DNA of 64,000 nt from Chloroflexota bacterium. GTDB lineage: Bacteria > Chloroflexota > Anaerolineae > Anaerolineales > Villigracilaceae. The notes beneath the pieces were generated by a model. That model made no database searches. It was not told the origin of the DNA and worked only from the letters and a program-made list of their open reading frames with translations. Made by a program: the position numbers and the translations under genes. The DNA lies in the NCBI GenBank assembly GCA_016235445.1, contig JACRLB010000006.1:1-64000 (forward strand), in the 5' to 3' direction. The stretch's first letter is position 1, and each line of letters opens with the position of its first letter. Shown piece after piece: positions 53,026 to 60,977 of this stretch.

Positions 53026-54402
53026 TTACCCCGCCAGCAACTCGTCCACCGCCTCTGCCAACTCCCGCAAATTACTCACCTTCAAGACATGATTGCACAG
53101 CGGAGCATATTTCTGCATGTCGCTGTCACCGTGCCACAAATGTTCGGGTTCAGGATTCAGCCAAATGGTGCGCGTGGCGCGGCGTGTCATCGTCGAGAAA
53201 ATGTCGAGGCGTGGATCATTGTAGTTGTTGCGCCCATCCCCGACGATGAGAAGAGTCGTCCCGCTGTTGAGCGTATCCATGTATTCATTTTGGAAATCAT
53301 TCAACGCCCAGCCGAGATCGGTGTTGTAATGTCCGCTGGGCATACGCCACAACACAGACGCGATCGCCTCGTCCGCATTCGAGCCGCTAAAATCCTCCGA
53401 GATCGATTCGAGATGGTCGATGAATGCAAAGGCGTGCGTCTTGCGCACCTGCCCATGCAATGCGAACAGAAAACTCAACATCAACTCCGAGCAAAAACGC
53501 ATCGACGTGCTCACGTCGCAAACCACCACGATCTTCGGTTTTTTCACGCGGTCTTTGTGTTTGATCTCCATCGGCACGCCATGATATTTCAAACTCGCGC
53601 GGATGGTTGCCTTCGGGTCGAGTTGCCCGCTCTTCATCCGTTTTTGCCGCAATGCAATGCGCGTCCTCAGCATGGCGGCAAGTTTCTTCACTTCACGCTG
53701 TAAAAGTTTTTTATCTTCATCAGACAACGCATGGAACGGACGGTTCATCAGGTTGTCAATATTCTCGCCGCGCGGACGTTCGCTCATATTTTCGGCCAGC
53801 CGCTGTCCCGCAAATTGTTGAATTTGCTCCTGCATCCCCTGCATATTCTGCCGAATCATCTCGCGGATCTGCTCAACACGTTCGCGGCTCATGCCCATCT
53901 GCGCGAGCTGTTCCATCAATTCCTTCATCGCCTTCTGCACTTCAGGGAACGCCAGCGCGCGCATCATGCGTTGCGCCATCCAATTTTGATAATTAAGATT
54001 ATCCGCCTGATTCAGCCCAACGAGCTGACTCAACGCCTCAAGCTCCGCACGGGACAGTTGCTCGCCACTCATCAGCCTTTCCATCCGCTGACGAAGTGAC
54101 TCGGCAAACTGGCGCAGTGCCTCCGCCAGCATCTGCGCCTCCTCGGGCGTCATCTCATCCGATGGATTCCCGCCCATCATCGGCGGCTGTCCAGACCCGA
54201 AGAAAAGCGGGAATAATTTATCGAAAGTGGGAATGTCTTTCAAATCTTTAATGAGCGTAGCCCGCAGAGAAAGACGAAAATGCTCGCGGTCTTGAATCCC
54301 CATCAAATCCACCGCCGAAAACGCCTCGGCAGACTCCGCCAAAGACACGCGCACCCCGCTCGCGCGCAAGGCTGAAATTAACTGTAAGATACGGGATTCC
54401 AT
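53026..54402 (-). CDS. VWA-domain protein, CoxE-like
   Basis: A 458-residue protein with a long helical N-terminal part and a C-terminal von Willebrand A domain; the MIDAS motif is DVSTSMRF near residue 290, followed by later acidic and Thr residues. Partner of the MoxR AAA+ ATPase at 56007-56963; MoxR-VWA pairs act as chaperones that insert metals or assemble complexes. The pair is split here by inserted toxin-antitoxin genes. Fragments of its 5' end (55197-55266) and 3' end (52190-52289, 51123-51247) flank this intact gene. Confidence 0.88.
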   Translation of the reverse strand: MESRILQLISALRASGVRVSLAESAEAFSAVDLMGIQDREHFRLSLRATLIKDLKDIPTFDKLFPLFFGSGQPPMMGGNPSDEMTPEEAQMLAEALRQFAESLRQRMERLMSGEQLSRAELEALSQLVGLNQADNLNYQNWMAQRMMRALAFPEVQKAMKELMEQLAQMGMSRERVEQIREMIRQNMQGMQEQIQQFAGQRLAENMSERPRGENIDNLMNRPFHALSDEDKKLLQREVKKLAAMLRTRIALRQKRMKSGQLDPKATIRASLKYHGVPMEIKHKDRVKKPKIVVVCDVSTSMRFCSELMLSFLFALHGQVRKTHAFAFIDHLESISEDFSGSNADEAIASVLWRMPSGHYNTDLGWALNDFQNEYMDTLNSGTTLLIVGDGRNNYNDPRLDIFSTMTRRATRTIWLNPEPEHLWHGDSDMQKYAPLCNHVLKVSNLRELAEAVDELLAG

Positions 54403-54421
54403 GGATTATTCACCTTCTGAA

Positions 54422-54913
54422 TTACCATTCCTCCCCAACCGTTTCCTTCAAAACCTGTCGAACAAGCCTCTCATCCAATCGCAAGCCAGCATCCTGCATG
54501 GCGCGAATAAGCTGTTTTGCGGAAGGGACCAAGCCGCGCTTTTTAGCAAGGACAACTACTGCCAGAGAACCTTTTACCGAAACGCCAAAACTGCTGGCAC
54601 ATTTTCGCGCGGCGGCATCGTCAAGAATGGCAGTCCAGCCCAGGTTGTTGAGCGCATAGGCGATGACCGAAGTTTCACCTGCTCCCAAATCCCACGCAAT
54701 CAGTTCAGGGGTTGGTTCGGGGGCTTGAATGATCTTGAATATTCCACTTTCAATCGCCAAACGTGCGGCGTCGCTTTTCGGCCCTGCTTTGATTTCTTCC
54801 GCGACCGCGGAAGGAACAATGACTTCCTGTGCAAGGGATGTGAATAAAGCGATTTGTCCGATTTTCCCCATTGCGATCAGGGGCGAAGCATTAAGAACCC
54901 AGCGATCATTCAT
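54422..54913 (-). CDS. DUF3368 PIN-like toxin
   Basis: A 163-residue PIN-like protein with VLNASPLIAMGKIGQI, GAGETSVIAYAL and AILDDAAARKCASSFG as the three acidic/structural motifs. The first acidic residue is Asn in the NASPLI form, which is common in DUF3368. The antitoxin (UPF0175) gene is directly upstream with 8 bp overlap. It was inserted between MoxR and VWA. Confidence 0.85.
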   Translation of the reverse strand: MNDRWVLNASPLIAMGKIGQIALFTSLAQEVIVPSAVAEEIKAGPKSDAARLAIESGIFKIIQAPEPTPELIAWDLGAGETSVIAYALNNLGWTAILDDAAARKCASSFGVSVKGSLAVVVLAKKRGLVPSAKQLIRAMQDAGLRLDERLVRQVLKETVGEEW

Positions 54914-55163
54914 CCAAACTCTCGGCTATGATTTCATTCGCGCCGTATTGAAATGGGGATACCGCGAACCGCCCAAGCGCCGACATGAATTCCGCCCTTG
55001 AAACCCCCGCCACTTCCGCGGCCTTCGATTGTGAGATCATGCCGACTTCGTACCATTTGACAGCCGCAGCGAGGCGCATTTCCCTGCCAAATGACTCTGG
55101 GTCAAGACGTAATGTGGAAAGGACACTGCGCGGTAAATCCATGGAGACATGTATGTTTGTCAT
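54906..55163 (-). CDS. UPF0175-family antitoxin
   Basis: An 85-residue protein with MDLPRSVLSTLRLDPESFGREMRLAAAVKWYEVGMISQSKAAEVAGVSRAEF-type layout, a UPF0175 helix-turn-helix protein that pairs with DUF3368 toxins. AAAGGTG precedes ATG 55163. A TATAAT on the minus strand at 55186-55191 overlaps the end of the VWA remnant, so the remnant may lend its promoter. Confidence 0.85.
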   Translation of the reverse strand: MTNIHVSMDLPRSVLSTLRLDPESFGREMRLAAAVKWYEVGMISQSKAAEVAGVSRAEFMSALGRFAVSPFQYGANEIIAESLDE

Positions 55164-55196
55164 ACTTCACCTTTACTCTTTGGAAATTATACTACT

Positions 55197-55266
55197 GCAA
55201 AGACACACGCACCCCGCTCGCGCGCAACCCTGCAATTAACTGTAAGATGCGGGATTCCATGGATTG
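55197..55266 (-). pseudogene. Remnant of the VWA gene 5' end (copy E)
   Basis: 70 bp nearly identical (about six mismatches) to 54343-54405. It encodes MESRILQLIAGLRASGVRVSL, the first 21 codons of the VWA gene, then departs into the antitoxin leader. Thus the 5' part of an older VWA copy is still in place upstream of the inserted UPF0175/DUF3368 genes. Confidence 0.88.
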
Positions 55267-55277
55267 ATCCTTTGGCA

Positions 55278-55310
55278 AGACCTCCGAGATTTCTAAAATC
55301 TCGGAGGTCT
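55278..55310. repeat. AGACCTCCGAGATTT palindrome
   Basis: 15-bp perfect inverted repeat (55278-55292 with 55296-55310) and a 3-nt loop, without T-tract. Between the VWA remnant and the PIN antitoxin gene; may end the latter's transcript. Confidence 0.65.
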
Positions 55311-55317
55311 GCGATGT

Positions 55318-55509
55318 TTAGCGGGTTATGGATTTTTCCTTGATTTCCACCCGTATGGTTTTTTTTGGTTTGAACGAAACCTTTTTATGCTTGCTCTTCT
55401 TTTCTGCTTTTTTCAAATCTTCATACATGGCTTGCAGGTCAAAATTGAATTTTGACGCGTACGCCTCGCGATGTTTACGGATTTCCTCCACAATTTCATC
55501 GTTCCACAT
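55318..55509 (-). CDS. Small PIN-associated antitoxin-like protein
   Basis: A 63-residue charged protein (WNDEIVEEIRKHREAYASKF, then a Lys-rich tail KKAEKKSKHKKVSFKPKK). It follows the PIN toxin gene with a 2-bp gap from its stop. ATG 55509 is chosen because GGAGG lies 7 nt before it. The likely role is antitoxin of the PIN gene; similar small proteins are common next to PIN genes but carry no named domain. Confidence 0.65.
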   Translation of the reverse strand: MWNDEIVEEIRKHREAYASKFNFDLQAMYEDLKKAEKKSKHKKVSFKPKKTIRVEIKEKSITR

Positions 55510-55511
55510 GG

Positions 55512-55985
55512 TCATACCTCCATTAATTCTTCGGGAGTACAAATAATAGGCGGTTCATATCCCTGTTGGCGACAGGCATTTGTAATTGCATTTCGGATCG
55601 TCGCGTTTGCGATGTGTTTGAGATTCCAGGTTAGCAAATAATCCATGCCCTGAACTGTGGCAATGGCGATATGAAGCGCGTCAGCCGCGGCTCTTTCAGG
55701 AACAAGCCTACTGGAAATCAATGCCTGGGCCAGGGAAACTGCCTCAGGTAAAACCTCAATTTCGGAAATGCTTTCAATAACCTCGAGTCTTCTCTCAGCG
55801 GCTTCATCGTCGCCTGCGCCCGCTTCTTGAATGACGATTTGCGATATAAACACATCAAATTTGTCGCGGCGTCCATCCCACCATTCCTGCGTGGATTGTT
55901 GGTGGGCGGCTGTGATTATGTCTCGGCTTGGGCGCGATGTTAGATAACTGATTACGGTTGTTTCAAGATAAACTTTTGGTTTCAT
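55512..55985 (-). CDS. PIN-domain toxin
   Basis: A 157-residue PIN protein with YLETTVISYLTSRPS at the start, RAAADALHIAIATVQGMDYLLTWNLKHIAN as the core acidic set and PIICTPEELME at the end. Likely a type II RNase toxin. TATAAT with an extended -10 (TGCTATAAT at 55992-56000) lies only 6 nt before the ATG, again suggesting a leaderless mRNA. The third toxin-antitoxin module in 4 kb. Confidence 0.85.
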   Translation of the reverse strand: MKPKVYLETTVISYLTSRPSRDIITAAHQQSTQEWWDGRRDKFDVFISQIVIQEAGAGDDEAAERRLEVIESISEIEVLPEAVSLAQALISSRLVPERAAADALHIAIATVQGMDYLLTWNLKHIANATIRNAITNACRQQGYEPPIICTPEELMEV

Positions 55986-55991
55986 ATTTTT

Positions 55992-56000
55992 ATTATAGCA
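55992..56000 (-). promoter_or_regulatory. Extended -10 promoter element of the PIN toxin gene
   Basis: Minus strand TGCTATAAT; the -10 hexamer ends 6 nt before the ATG at 55985, without a ribosome-binding site between. It lies just beyond the MoxR stop. Confidence 0.5.
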
Positions 56001-56006
56001 CTGGGT

Positions 56007-56963
56007 TTAATTCCCAGAAAACCGTCCAAACTCATCGGGCTTCTGCCTCGGCGGCGGCGGACTCATCATCTGCCGCTTCGCCTTCTGCAAATCGGCTTCG
56101 TGTTTCAACAAAACCGAAAGCGTATCTTCCAACACATCCTTATCCAAATTAGACGCATTCAACGCCACGAGCGCATTCGCCCAATCCAGCGTCTCGCTGA
56201 TGGACGGGGATTTGCGCATGTCTGCCTTGCGGAGTTTCTGCACGAATTCAACCGCTTGCTGTGCCAGTTTGGGATTTAGGTCTGGCACTTTCAAACGCAC
56301 AACCGCCAATTCTTCACTCAAAGATGGGTAATCAATGAACAGATACAAACAGCGCCGCTTCAACGCCTCGGATAACTCACGCGTGTTATTGGATGTCAGA
56401 ATCACAAACGGCTTATGCTTCGCGGATAATGTCCCCAACTCAGGCACAGACACCTGAAAGTCACTCAAGATTTCCAGCAGAAAGGCTTCGAACTCCGCAT
56501 CCGCGCGGTCAATTTCGTCTATCAATAACACGGTTGGCTTGTCGCTCAAAATCGCTTTCAACAACGGGCGTTGCAACAAGAAGCGGTTCGAGAAAAAGAC
56601 ATCTTCCTCTTTTGCAAGTTTATCCGCCGCCTCTGCCAGTGACTCCGCTTTGCCGAGGGCGTCGTTTAACTTGTCTCGCAGTAACTGAGTGTACAGCAAC
56701 TGCTTGGAATATTCCCACTCGTACAATGCCTTCGATTCGTCCAACCCTTCATAACATTGCAAACGGATCAGCTCGCGCCCCGTCGCGCCTGCTATCGCTT
56801 TGGCTAATTCCGTTTTGCCCACTCCTGCCGGCCCTTCGGCAAGAAGCGGTTTTCCCAGTTTCTGCGCGAGATACACAATCGTTGTGATTTCATCAGAAGC
56901 AATATATTTCTGTTTATTCAATTCAGTCTTGACGGTGGTGGTTGAATCAAAGAAGGTTGCCAT
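56007..56963 (-). CDS. MoxR-family AAA+ ATPase
   Basis: A 318-residue ATPase with Walker A EGPAGVGKTE (about residues 43-52), Walker B VLLIDEIDRAD and sensor TSNNTRELSEALKRRC. MoxR proteins work with VWA partners as maturation chaperones. Its partner at 53026-54402 lies about 1.6 kb downstream, beyond two toxin-antitoxin modules and a VWA-start remnant; originally they were probably adjacent. It follows the GT4 gene by 12 bp. Confidence 0.92.
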   Translation of the reverse strand: MATFFDSTTTVKTELNKQKYIASDEITTIVYLAQKLGKPLLAEGPAGVGKTELAKAIAGATGRELIRLQCYEGLDESKALYEWEYSKQLLYTQLLRDKLNDALGKAESLAEAADKLAKEEDVFFSNRFLLQRPLLKAILSDKPTVLLIDEIDRADAEFEAFLLEILSDFQVSVPELGTLSAKHKPFVILTSNNTRELSEALKRRCLYLFIDYPSLSEELAVVRLKVPDLNPKLAQQAVEFVQKLRKADMRKSPSISETLDWANALVALNASNLDKDVLEDTLSVLLKHEADLQKAKRQMMSPPPPRQKPDEFGRFSGN

Positions 56964-56975
56964 GTCTCTCCTATT

Positions 56976-58148
56976 TTACAATCCGAGGCTCCGATAAACT
57001 GCCAGGTTCGCTTCCAGTTCCTTCTCCAGTGTAAACCTTTTTACAACCAGATCGCGCGCGTTTTTTCCAAGTAGTTCCCGTTTATCAGGGTCGCCCGATA
57101 ATTCAAGAATTATTTTTGACAGCATGTTTGCATCATTGACGTTGACTGCAATTCCATTCTTTCCGTCTTCCAAAATATCCAGCACGCCGCCAACGGGCGC
57201 GGCAATCACAGCCTTGCCGCAAGCCATTGCTTCGAGCACGGCATTTGGCATCCCATCGCGCAGGGATGGATGCGCGAAAATATCCATCAACGAATAATAC
57301 GCGGGCAGGTCTTTGTGGGGGATATGCCCGGTGACGATGATTTGCAAATCGGGATGTGCGCTTCGGAATTCGCCGAAAACTGATCTGTCGTCCCCGGGCC
57401 GAATCTCCCCGACAACGAGCAGGGTGATGGGCGTGGCTTTATCCGCCTGTGCGCAGGCATGAAGGAGTGTTGCCATTCCCTTCTTTTCGCGCAGTTCGCC
57501 AACGAAGCCAATGACTGCGCTTCTTTCTTCTTTCTTCTTTCCTTCTGCCAACCCAAGCGCTTCCGCCAAAGCAAGATTCTTCCCTGTTGGCTTGAATCGC
57601 TCTGTGTCAATGCCATTCGGGATAACATGAATTTCGCGGTCAATAAATGCTTTTGCTTTTTTCGCCAACTCGCTGGCATTGGTTGTGATGGCGCTGGCGT
57701 TTTGCAGGGCGTACATCACATGTGAAAATTTGGATGGGTCGAAGGCGGCGCGTTCGATGTCATTGCCGCGGATGGAAACCACGCTGGGGATGTTCAAATA
57801 TTTGCCCGCGTACGCCGCGACGAACCCTGCTTGCGGAAGAAAATAGGCATGGATCAAATCGAACGGTTCACGCTTGTGTTCTGCGGCGATGAGTTCAAAC
57901 CAATCCACGAGTGTATCGTCCACGCGTTTGTGTGCGCCAAAACGGGTAACGTGGATTCTGCCCGGGCGGAGAGTCTGTTTTTCGGACGGAGGCAGGTTTG
58001 AGCTTGTCGTGAGCGAAGTCGAAGGAGTTGGGGCAAAGAGGCGAATGTCATGTCCAGCCGAAGACAATAGATCGCCCAATCGTCCCGTTGAGATTGCGAG
58101 ACCGCCGAGGTCTGGTGTATACTTTTCTGAAAGTAAGGCAATTTTCAT
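56976..58148 (-). CDS. GT4-family glycosyltransferase
   Basis: A 390-residue GT-B-fold glycosyltransferase with EKYTPDLGGLAISTGRLG at the N-terminus and the C-terminal donor site SLRDGMPNAVLEAMACGKAVIAAPVGG. Two dispersed repeats are in frame: 57998-58027 (TTGAGCTTGTCGTGAGCG type), coding for TPSTSLTTSSN, and 57523-57543 (CTTTCTT units), coding for EGKKKEERS. Acceptor and sugar unknown; probably cell-surface glycan. ATG 58148 is preferred over 58160, because the latter would overlap the divergent gene. Confidence 0.87.
   Translation of the reverse strand: MKIALLSEKYTPDLGGLAISTGRLGDLLSSAGHDIRLFAPTPSTSLTTSSNLPPSEKQTLRPGRIHVTRFGAHKRVDDTLVDWFELIAAEHKREPFDLIHAYFLPQAGFVAAYAGKYLNIPSVVSIRGNDIERAAFDPSKFSHVMYALQNASAITTNASELAKKAKAFIDREIHVIPNGIDTERFKPTGKNLALAEALGLAEGKKKEERSAVIGFVGELREKKGMATLLHACAQADKATPITLLVVGEIRPGDDRSVFGEFRSAHPDLQIIVTGHIPHKDLPAYYSLMDIFAHPSLRDGMPNAVLEAMACGKAVIAAPVGGVLDILEDGKNGIAVNVNDANMLSKIILELSGDPDKRELLGKNARDLVVKRFTLEKELEANLAVYRSLGL
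57998..58027. repeat. CTTCGACT-family repeat inside the GT4 gene
   Basis: Contains TTGAGCTTGTCGTGAGCG and AAGTCGAAGG, matching intergenic copies at 23577-23672 and 27147-27294. In frame, it forms a polar Ser/Thr loop near residue 45. Confidence 0.65.
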
Positions 58149-58159
58149 GAGGTGACTCA

Positions 58160-58450
58160 ATGGCAGAAAAATGTGAAATGATTATCGGTTATCTGGTTCC
58201 GCATCAATGTGAAAACCCTGCGCTTGGCAAGTGCGTGAAATGCGGGCGTGGATTTTGCGACGAGCATACGAATGCGACGAAGGAAGGCCGCGTGTGCCTT
58301 GCCTGCCAGCAGGGGCTTGAAATGCCTGTTGCCCTGCCAATTGCCGCCGCGCTGTTCACGCCAGGCGACCTGGATACCTTTGGCCGCTCCAGCAGGTTCA
58401 ACGATAACGACGCCGATGACAGCGGCGATATGTTTTCTGATTTGAGTTAG
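58160..58450 (+). CDS. Small zinc-ribbon/B-box-like protein
   Basis: A 96-residue protein with CEN-type Cys spacing HQCENPALGKCVKCGRGFCDEHT and VCLACQQG, giving seven Cys and two His for zinc binding. The C-terminus is acidic and low in complexity (FNDNDADDSGDMFSD). It is divergent from the GT4 gene, 11 bp apart. Function unknown; such domains usually mediate protein contacts. Confidence 0.75.
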   Translation: MAEKCEMIIGYLVPHQCENPALGKCVKCGRGFCDEHTNATKEGRVCLACQQGLEMPVALPIAAALFTPGDLDTFGRSSRFNDNDADDSGDMFSDLS

Positions 58451-58457
58451 ACCTTTT

Positions 58458-58524
58458 ACCACGAAGGGCACAAAGGTTTAAAGCCTTAAGGTTTTCCTTC
58501 GTGACCTTCGTGTCCTTTGTGGTT
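58458..58524. repeat. Nonamer hairpin (CCACAAAGG family)
   Basis: ACCACGAAGGGCACAAAGG and, opposed, CCTTCGTGA, CCTTCGTGT, CCTTTGTGG. It lies between the convergent zinc-ribbon and radical SAM genes and would act as a two-way hairpin. Confidence 0.8.
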
Positions 58525-58530
58525 AATACT

Positions 58531-59595
58531 TTAGTACGGCCCGATCGTTTCCCAAATTTTTTTATTCTCGACAATAAAATCGTCACAACGTTGACATGGC
58601 TTCAGGGAAGGCGGGTGCATTTTCAGGCGCACGGCTTGATACGCCAACCCCTCCCAAATTTCCTTGAAGGATTGTTTGCGAATATCACCAAGCGGGGGAA
58701 TTTGTTCGCGGGTCATACAACAAACATAGACAAGGCCGTTGAAATCAATGAGACTGTGAGTCCACGGTGCGAAGCAGGGGAATTTGCTGTAGTAGCCGAA
58801 TGCGTACCTGCCTGCGCGTCCTAACCTGACCTCGGACTCGTCCCTGCCAAATGGGAATGCGTCTTCGTTTGCGATGTTGATGCCCAACTCTTGCGCGCGT
58901 TTCTCAATCTGTGGCGCGATCTCTTCGTTGAATAAGGCGATGTCCTTCTTCCGCATGGACAGATGCTCGCCGCAATGATCGTCCACTGGGATTAAGTTGA
59001 TTCCGTCCGCGCCGAGTTCGTGAGCCAGGTCGGGCAATGATGCGAGCGTTTCATAATTAGAACGCCCGACAACCGTGTTGATGCGGACGGTGAGCTTGCC
59101 TTTGTGCGCGTATTTTCGGAATAGGGAAACTGCGCGTGTGGTTAGTTTGAACGAACCTTCCACGCCGCGGATTTTCTCGTGCATTTTGCGGACGGGGGAA
59201 TCGATGGAAATGTTTACGCCGCGCAATCCCGCTTCGATGAGGGTCTTCGCTTTTTCCTTGTTGATGAGCGTGCCGTTCGTTGTGAGTGTGACGCGCATTC
59301 CCAGCCCTGTGGCCTGCGCCACCAAATCAGGCAGTTGCGGGCGGAGCATGGGTTCGCCGCCCGAGAAATGGATTTTCTGCGCGCCCATTTCGGCCAGTTC
59401 GGTGATGACTTCCCTGAACCTGTCCATGGGGATGGGCGCTTCGCGGGTCATGCGCCAGTGCTTGCACATTTCGCATTTGAGGTTGCATCCGTAGTTGACT
59501 TTGATCTTAACGTAAAGCGGCTTGAACGGACGCGCGTTCAACACCGCCTGTAGGATTTCATCTTTATTGTTTTCGAACTGCGCGGAGTTATACAT
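58531..59595 (-). CDS. Radical SAM/SPASM-type protein
   Basis: A 354-residue protein with the SAM cluster motif CNLKCEMC (Cys37, Cys41, Cys44), FSGGEPMLRP and, at the C-terminus, the SPASM-like set CFAPW...YVCC...CQRCDD that binds a second cluster. The group contains peptide-modifying and heme- or cofactor-building enzymes. No peptide precursor gene is visible beside it. ATG 59595 follows AGGAAC. Confidence 0.88.
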   Translation of the reverse strand: MYNSAQFENNKDEILQAVLNARPFKPLYVKIKVNYGCNLKCEMCKHWRMTREAPIPMDRFREVITELAEMGAQKIHFSGGEPMLRPQLPDLVAQATGLGMRVTLTTNGTLINKEKAKTLIEAGLRGVNISIDSPVRKMHEKIRGVEGSFKLTTRAVSLFRKYAHKGKLTVRINTVVGRSNYETLASLPDLAHELGADGINLIPVDDHCGEHLSMRKKDIALFNEEIAPQIEKRAQELGINIANEDAFPFGRDESEVRLGRAGRYAFGYYSKFPCFAPWTHSLIDFNGLVYVCCMTREQIPPLGDIRKQSFKEIWEGLAYQAVRLKMHPPSLKPCQRCDDFIVENKKIWETIGPY

Positions 59596-59635
59596 CTAAA
59601 GTTCCTGTGCTATGATTGGAAAATGAAAAAGATGC

Positions 59636-59760
59636 GAGTGACGAGAGGGTAAGTAATAAGTAACGAGATGCAAGTGACGAGAGAGCACAGCAATTTTATC
59701 ACTCGTCTCTCCTCCCTCGTCCCTCGTTACTCATTTCTTGTTACGCCCTTCACCTGAAAC
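59636..59760. repeat. Heptamer array GTGACGA / CTCGTCC hairpin
   Basis: Left side GTGACGA, GAGGGTA, AGTAATA, AGTAACG, AGATGCA, AGTGACG; right side CTCGTCT, CTCCTCC, CTCGTCC, CTCGTTA, CTCATTT, CTTGTTA. 7-bp register throughout; opposite arms are complementary. It lies just upstream of the EamA gene. Confidence 0.8.
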
Positions 59761-59785
59761 CTCGCACCTGATACTCAAACTCCCC

Positions 59786-60682
59786 ATGCGTCTCAAAGCC
59801 GATATCACCCTCTTTCTCATCTCTATTATTTGGGGTTCCGCCTTCGTTGCCCAGCGCGTTGCAGGGCAGGTTGGAAGCGTGTACATCTTCAACGGGGCGC
59901 GTTATTTGCTGGCGGCTCTGGTTGTTCTGCCATTTGCCTGGCGTTCGTTCAAAAACACGAATTCAAAAATATCCAATGGACATTACAAATGGATGGGCGT
60001 CGCGGGCATCTTACTATTCATCGGGAGCGCCTTCCAGCAGGCGGGCATGGTGTATACCACGGCGGGGAATGCTGGTTTCATCACCAGTTTGTATGTGGTG
60101 CTCATCCCGATTATTTTGTTCATGTTCTGGAGTGAAAAGCCGCATTGGCTATTTATCGTCGCTGTGGCGTTGGCGATGGTGGGCGCATTCCTATTGTCCA
60201 CGGGTGGGAAGTTTGCAATTCACCTCGGCGATATACTCGAAATCATCGGCGCGTTCTTTTGGGCGGCGCATGTGATCGTTTTGGGCAAGTACGCTTCCAA
60301 ATATGAATCCATGTCATTCTCGGTGGGGCAGTTGACAGTTTGCGGAGCGCTCAATTTTGGCGTGGGCGTTTTTGTTGAACCCATGCCCGTGTTTGACTCG
60401 AACTTGCTATTTGCCATCGCCTACACGGCGTTACTGTCGCTGGGCTTGTGTTACACCCTGCAAATCTGGGCGCAGAAGCATACCCCTCCCGCTGATGCCG
60501 CGTTAATTCTCAGCCTTGAATCCGTGTTTGCCGTCATTTCAGGCTGGCTGTTGTTGGATGAAAAACTTGCTCCAATTCAAATCCTTGGCGCGTTTCTGAT
60601 TTTTTCCGCTGTCGTCCTCTCGCAATTCAAGGAATGGACATCAGGTACAATTGACCACGATCATTTGGTTGAGGGAAGATAG
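59786..60682 (+). CDS. EamA/DMT-superfamily transporter
   Basis: A 298-residue protein with ten hydrophobic segments and the duplicated EamA pattern (ISIIWGSAFVAQRVAG and, later, PPADAALILSLESVFAVISGWLLLDE). These export or import amino acids and metabolites. No Shine-Dalgarno sequence is seen at ATG 59786; the frame opens at 59738 in repeat DNA. Substrate unknown. Confidence 0.88.
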   Translation: MRLKADITLFLISIIWGSAFVAQRVAGQVGSVYIFNGARYLLAALVVLPFAWRSFKNTNSKISNGHYKWMGVAGILLFIGSAFQQAGMVYTTAGNAGFITSLYVVLIPIILFMFWSEKPHWLFIVAVALAMVGAFLLSTGGKFAIHLGDILEIIGAFFWAAHVIVLGKYASKYESMSFSVGQLTVCGALNFGVGVFVEPMPVFDSNLLFAIAYTALLSLGLCYTLQIWAQKHTPPADAALILSLESVFAVISGWLLLDEKLAPIQILGAFLIFSAVVLSQFKEWTSGTIDHDHLVEGR

Positions 60683-60698
60683 TCAAGAGCGCAAGTAG

Positions 60699-60914
60699 TT
60701 TGACAATGTCACATTTCAAAACCTTTTACCACAAAGTCCACAAAGGGTCACAACACTTGCGCCGCACTGCGTTCCCTGGCACCGCCCGCCAAGGCAGGTG
60801 TGTTGCAGTGCAGGTGAGGAGAGCAAAATGCTAAACCCAAAGGTTTCCTTCGTGTTACTTAGTGACCTTTGTGGTTAAGAACTTTGATTTCAGCTTTAAT
60901 GTGACATTGTCAAA
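60699..60914. repeat. Nested inverted repeats
   Basis: Outer 17-bp perfect arms TTTGACAATGTCACATT (60699-60715) and AATGTGACATTGTCAAA (60898-60914) enclose a CCACAAAG / CTTTGTGG hairpin (60729-60736 with 60866-60873), which itself encloses an unrelated 120-bp palindromic core. Looks like successive insertions in a 295-bp gap that holds no gene. Confidence 0.8.
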
Positions 60915-60977
60915 GTAGACAGGTAAATAGGTAATTGCACTGCTCATTTCTCGTAACTTGTAACTCACATCTCACAT

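Noticed and set aside
54422-55985. A mobile element carrying the toxin-antitoxin genes
   Set aside because: No transposase, integrase or terminal inverted repeat is visible. The end fragments of the VWA gene argue for recombination, not a known IS, so no mobile element was annotated.
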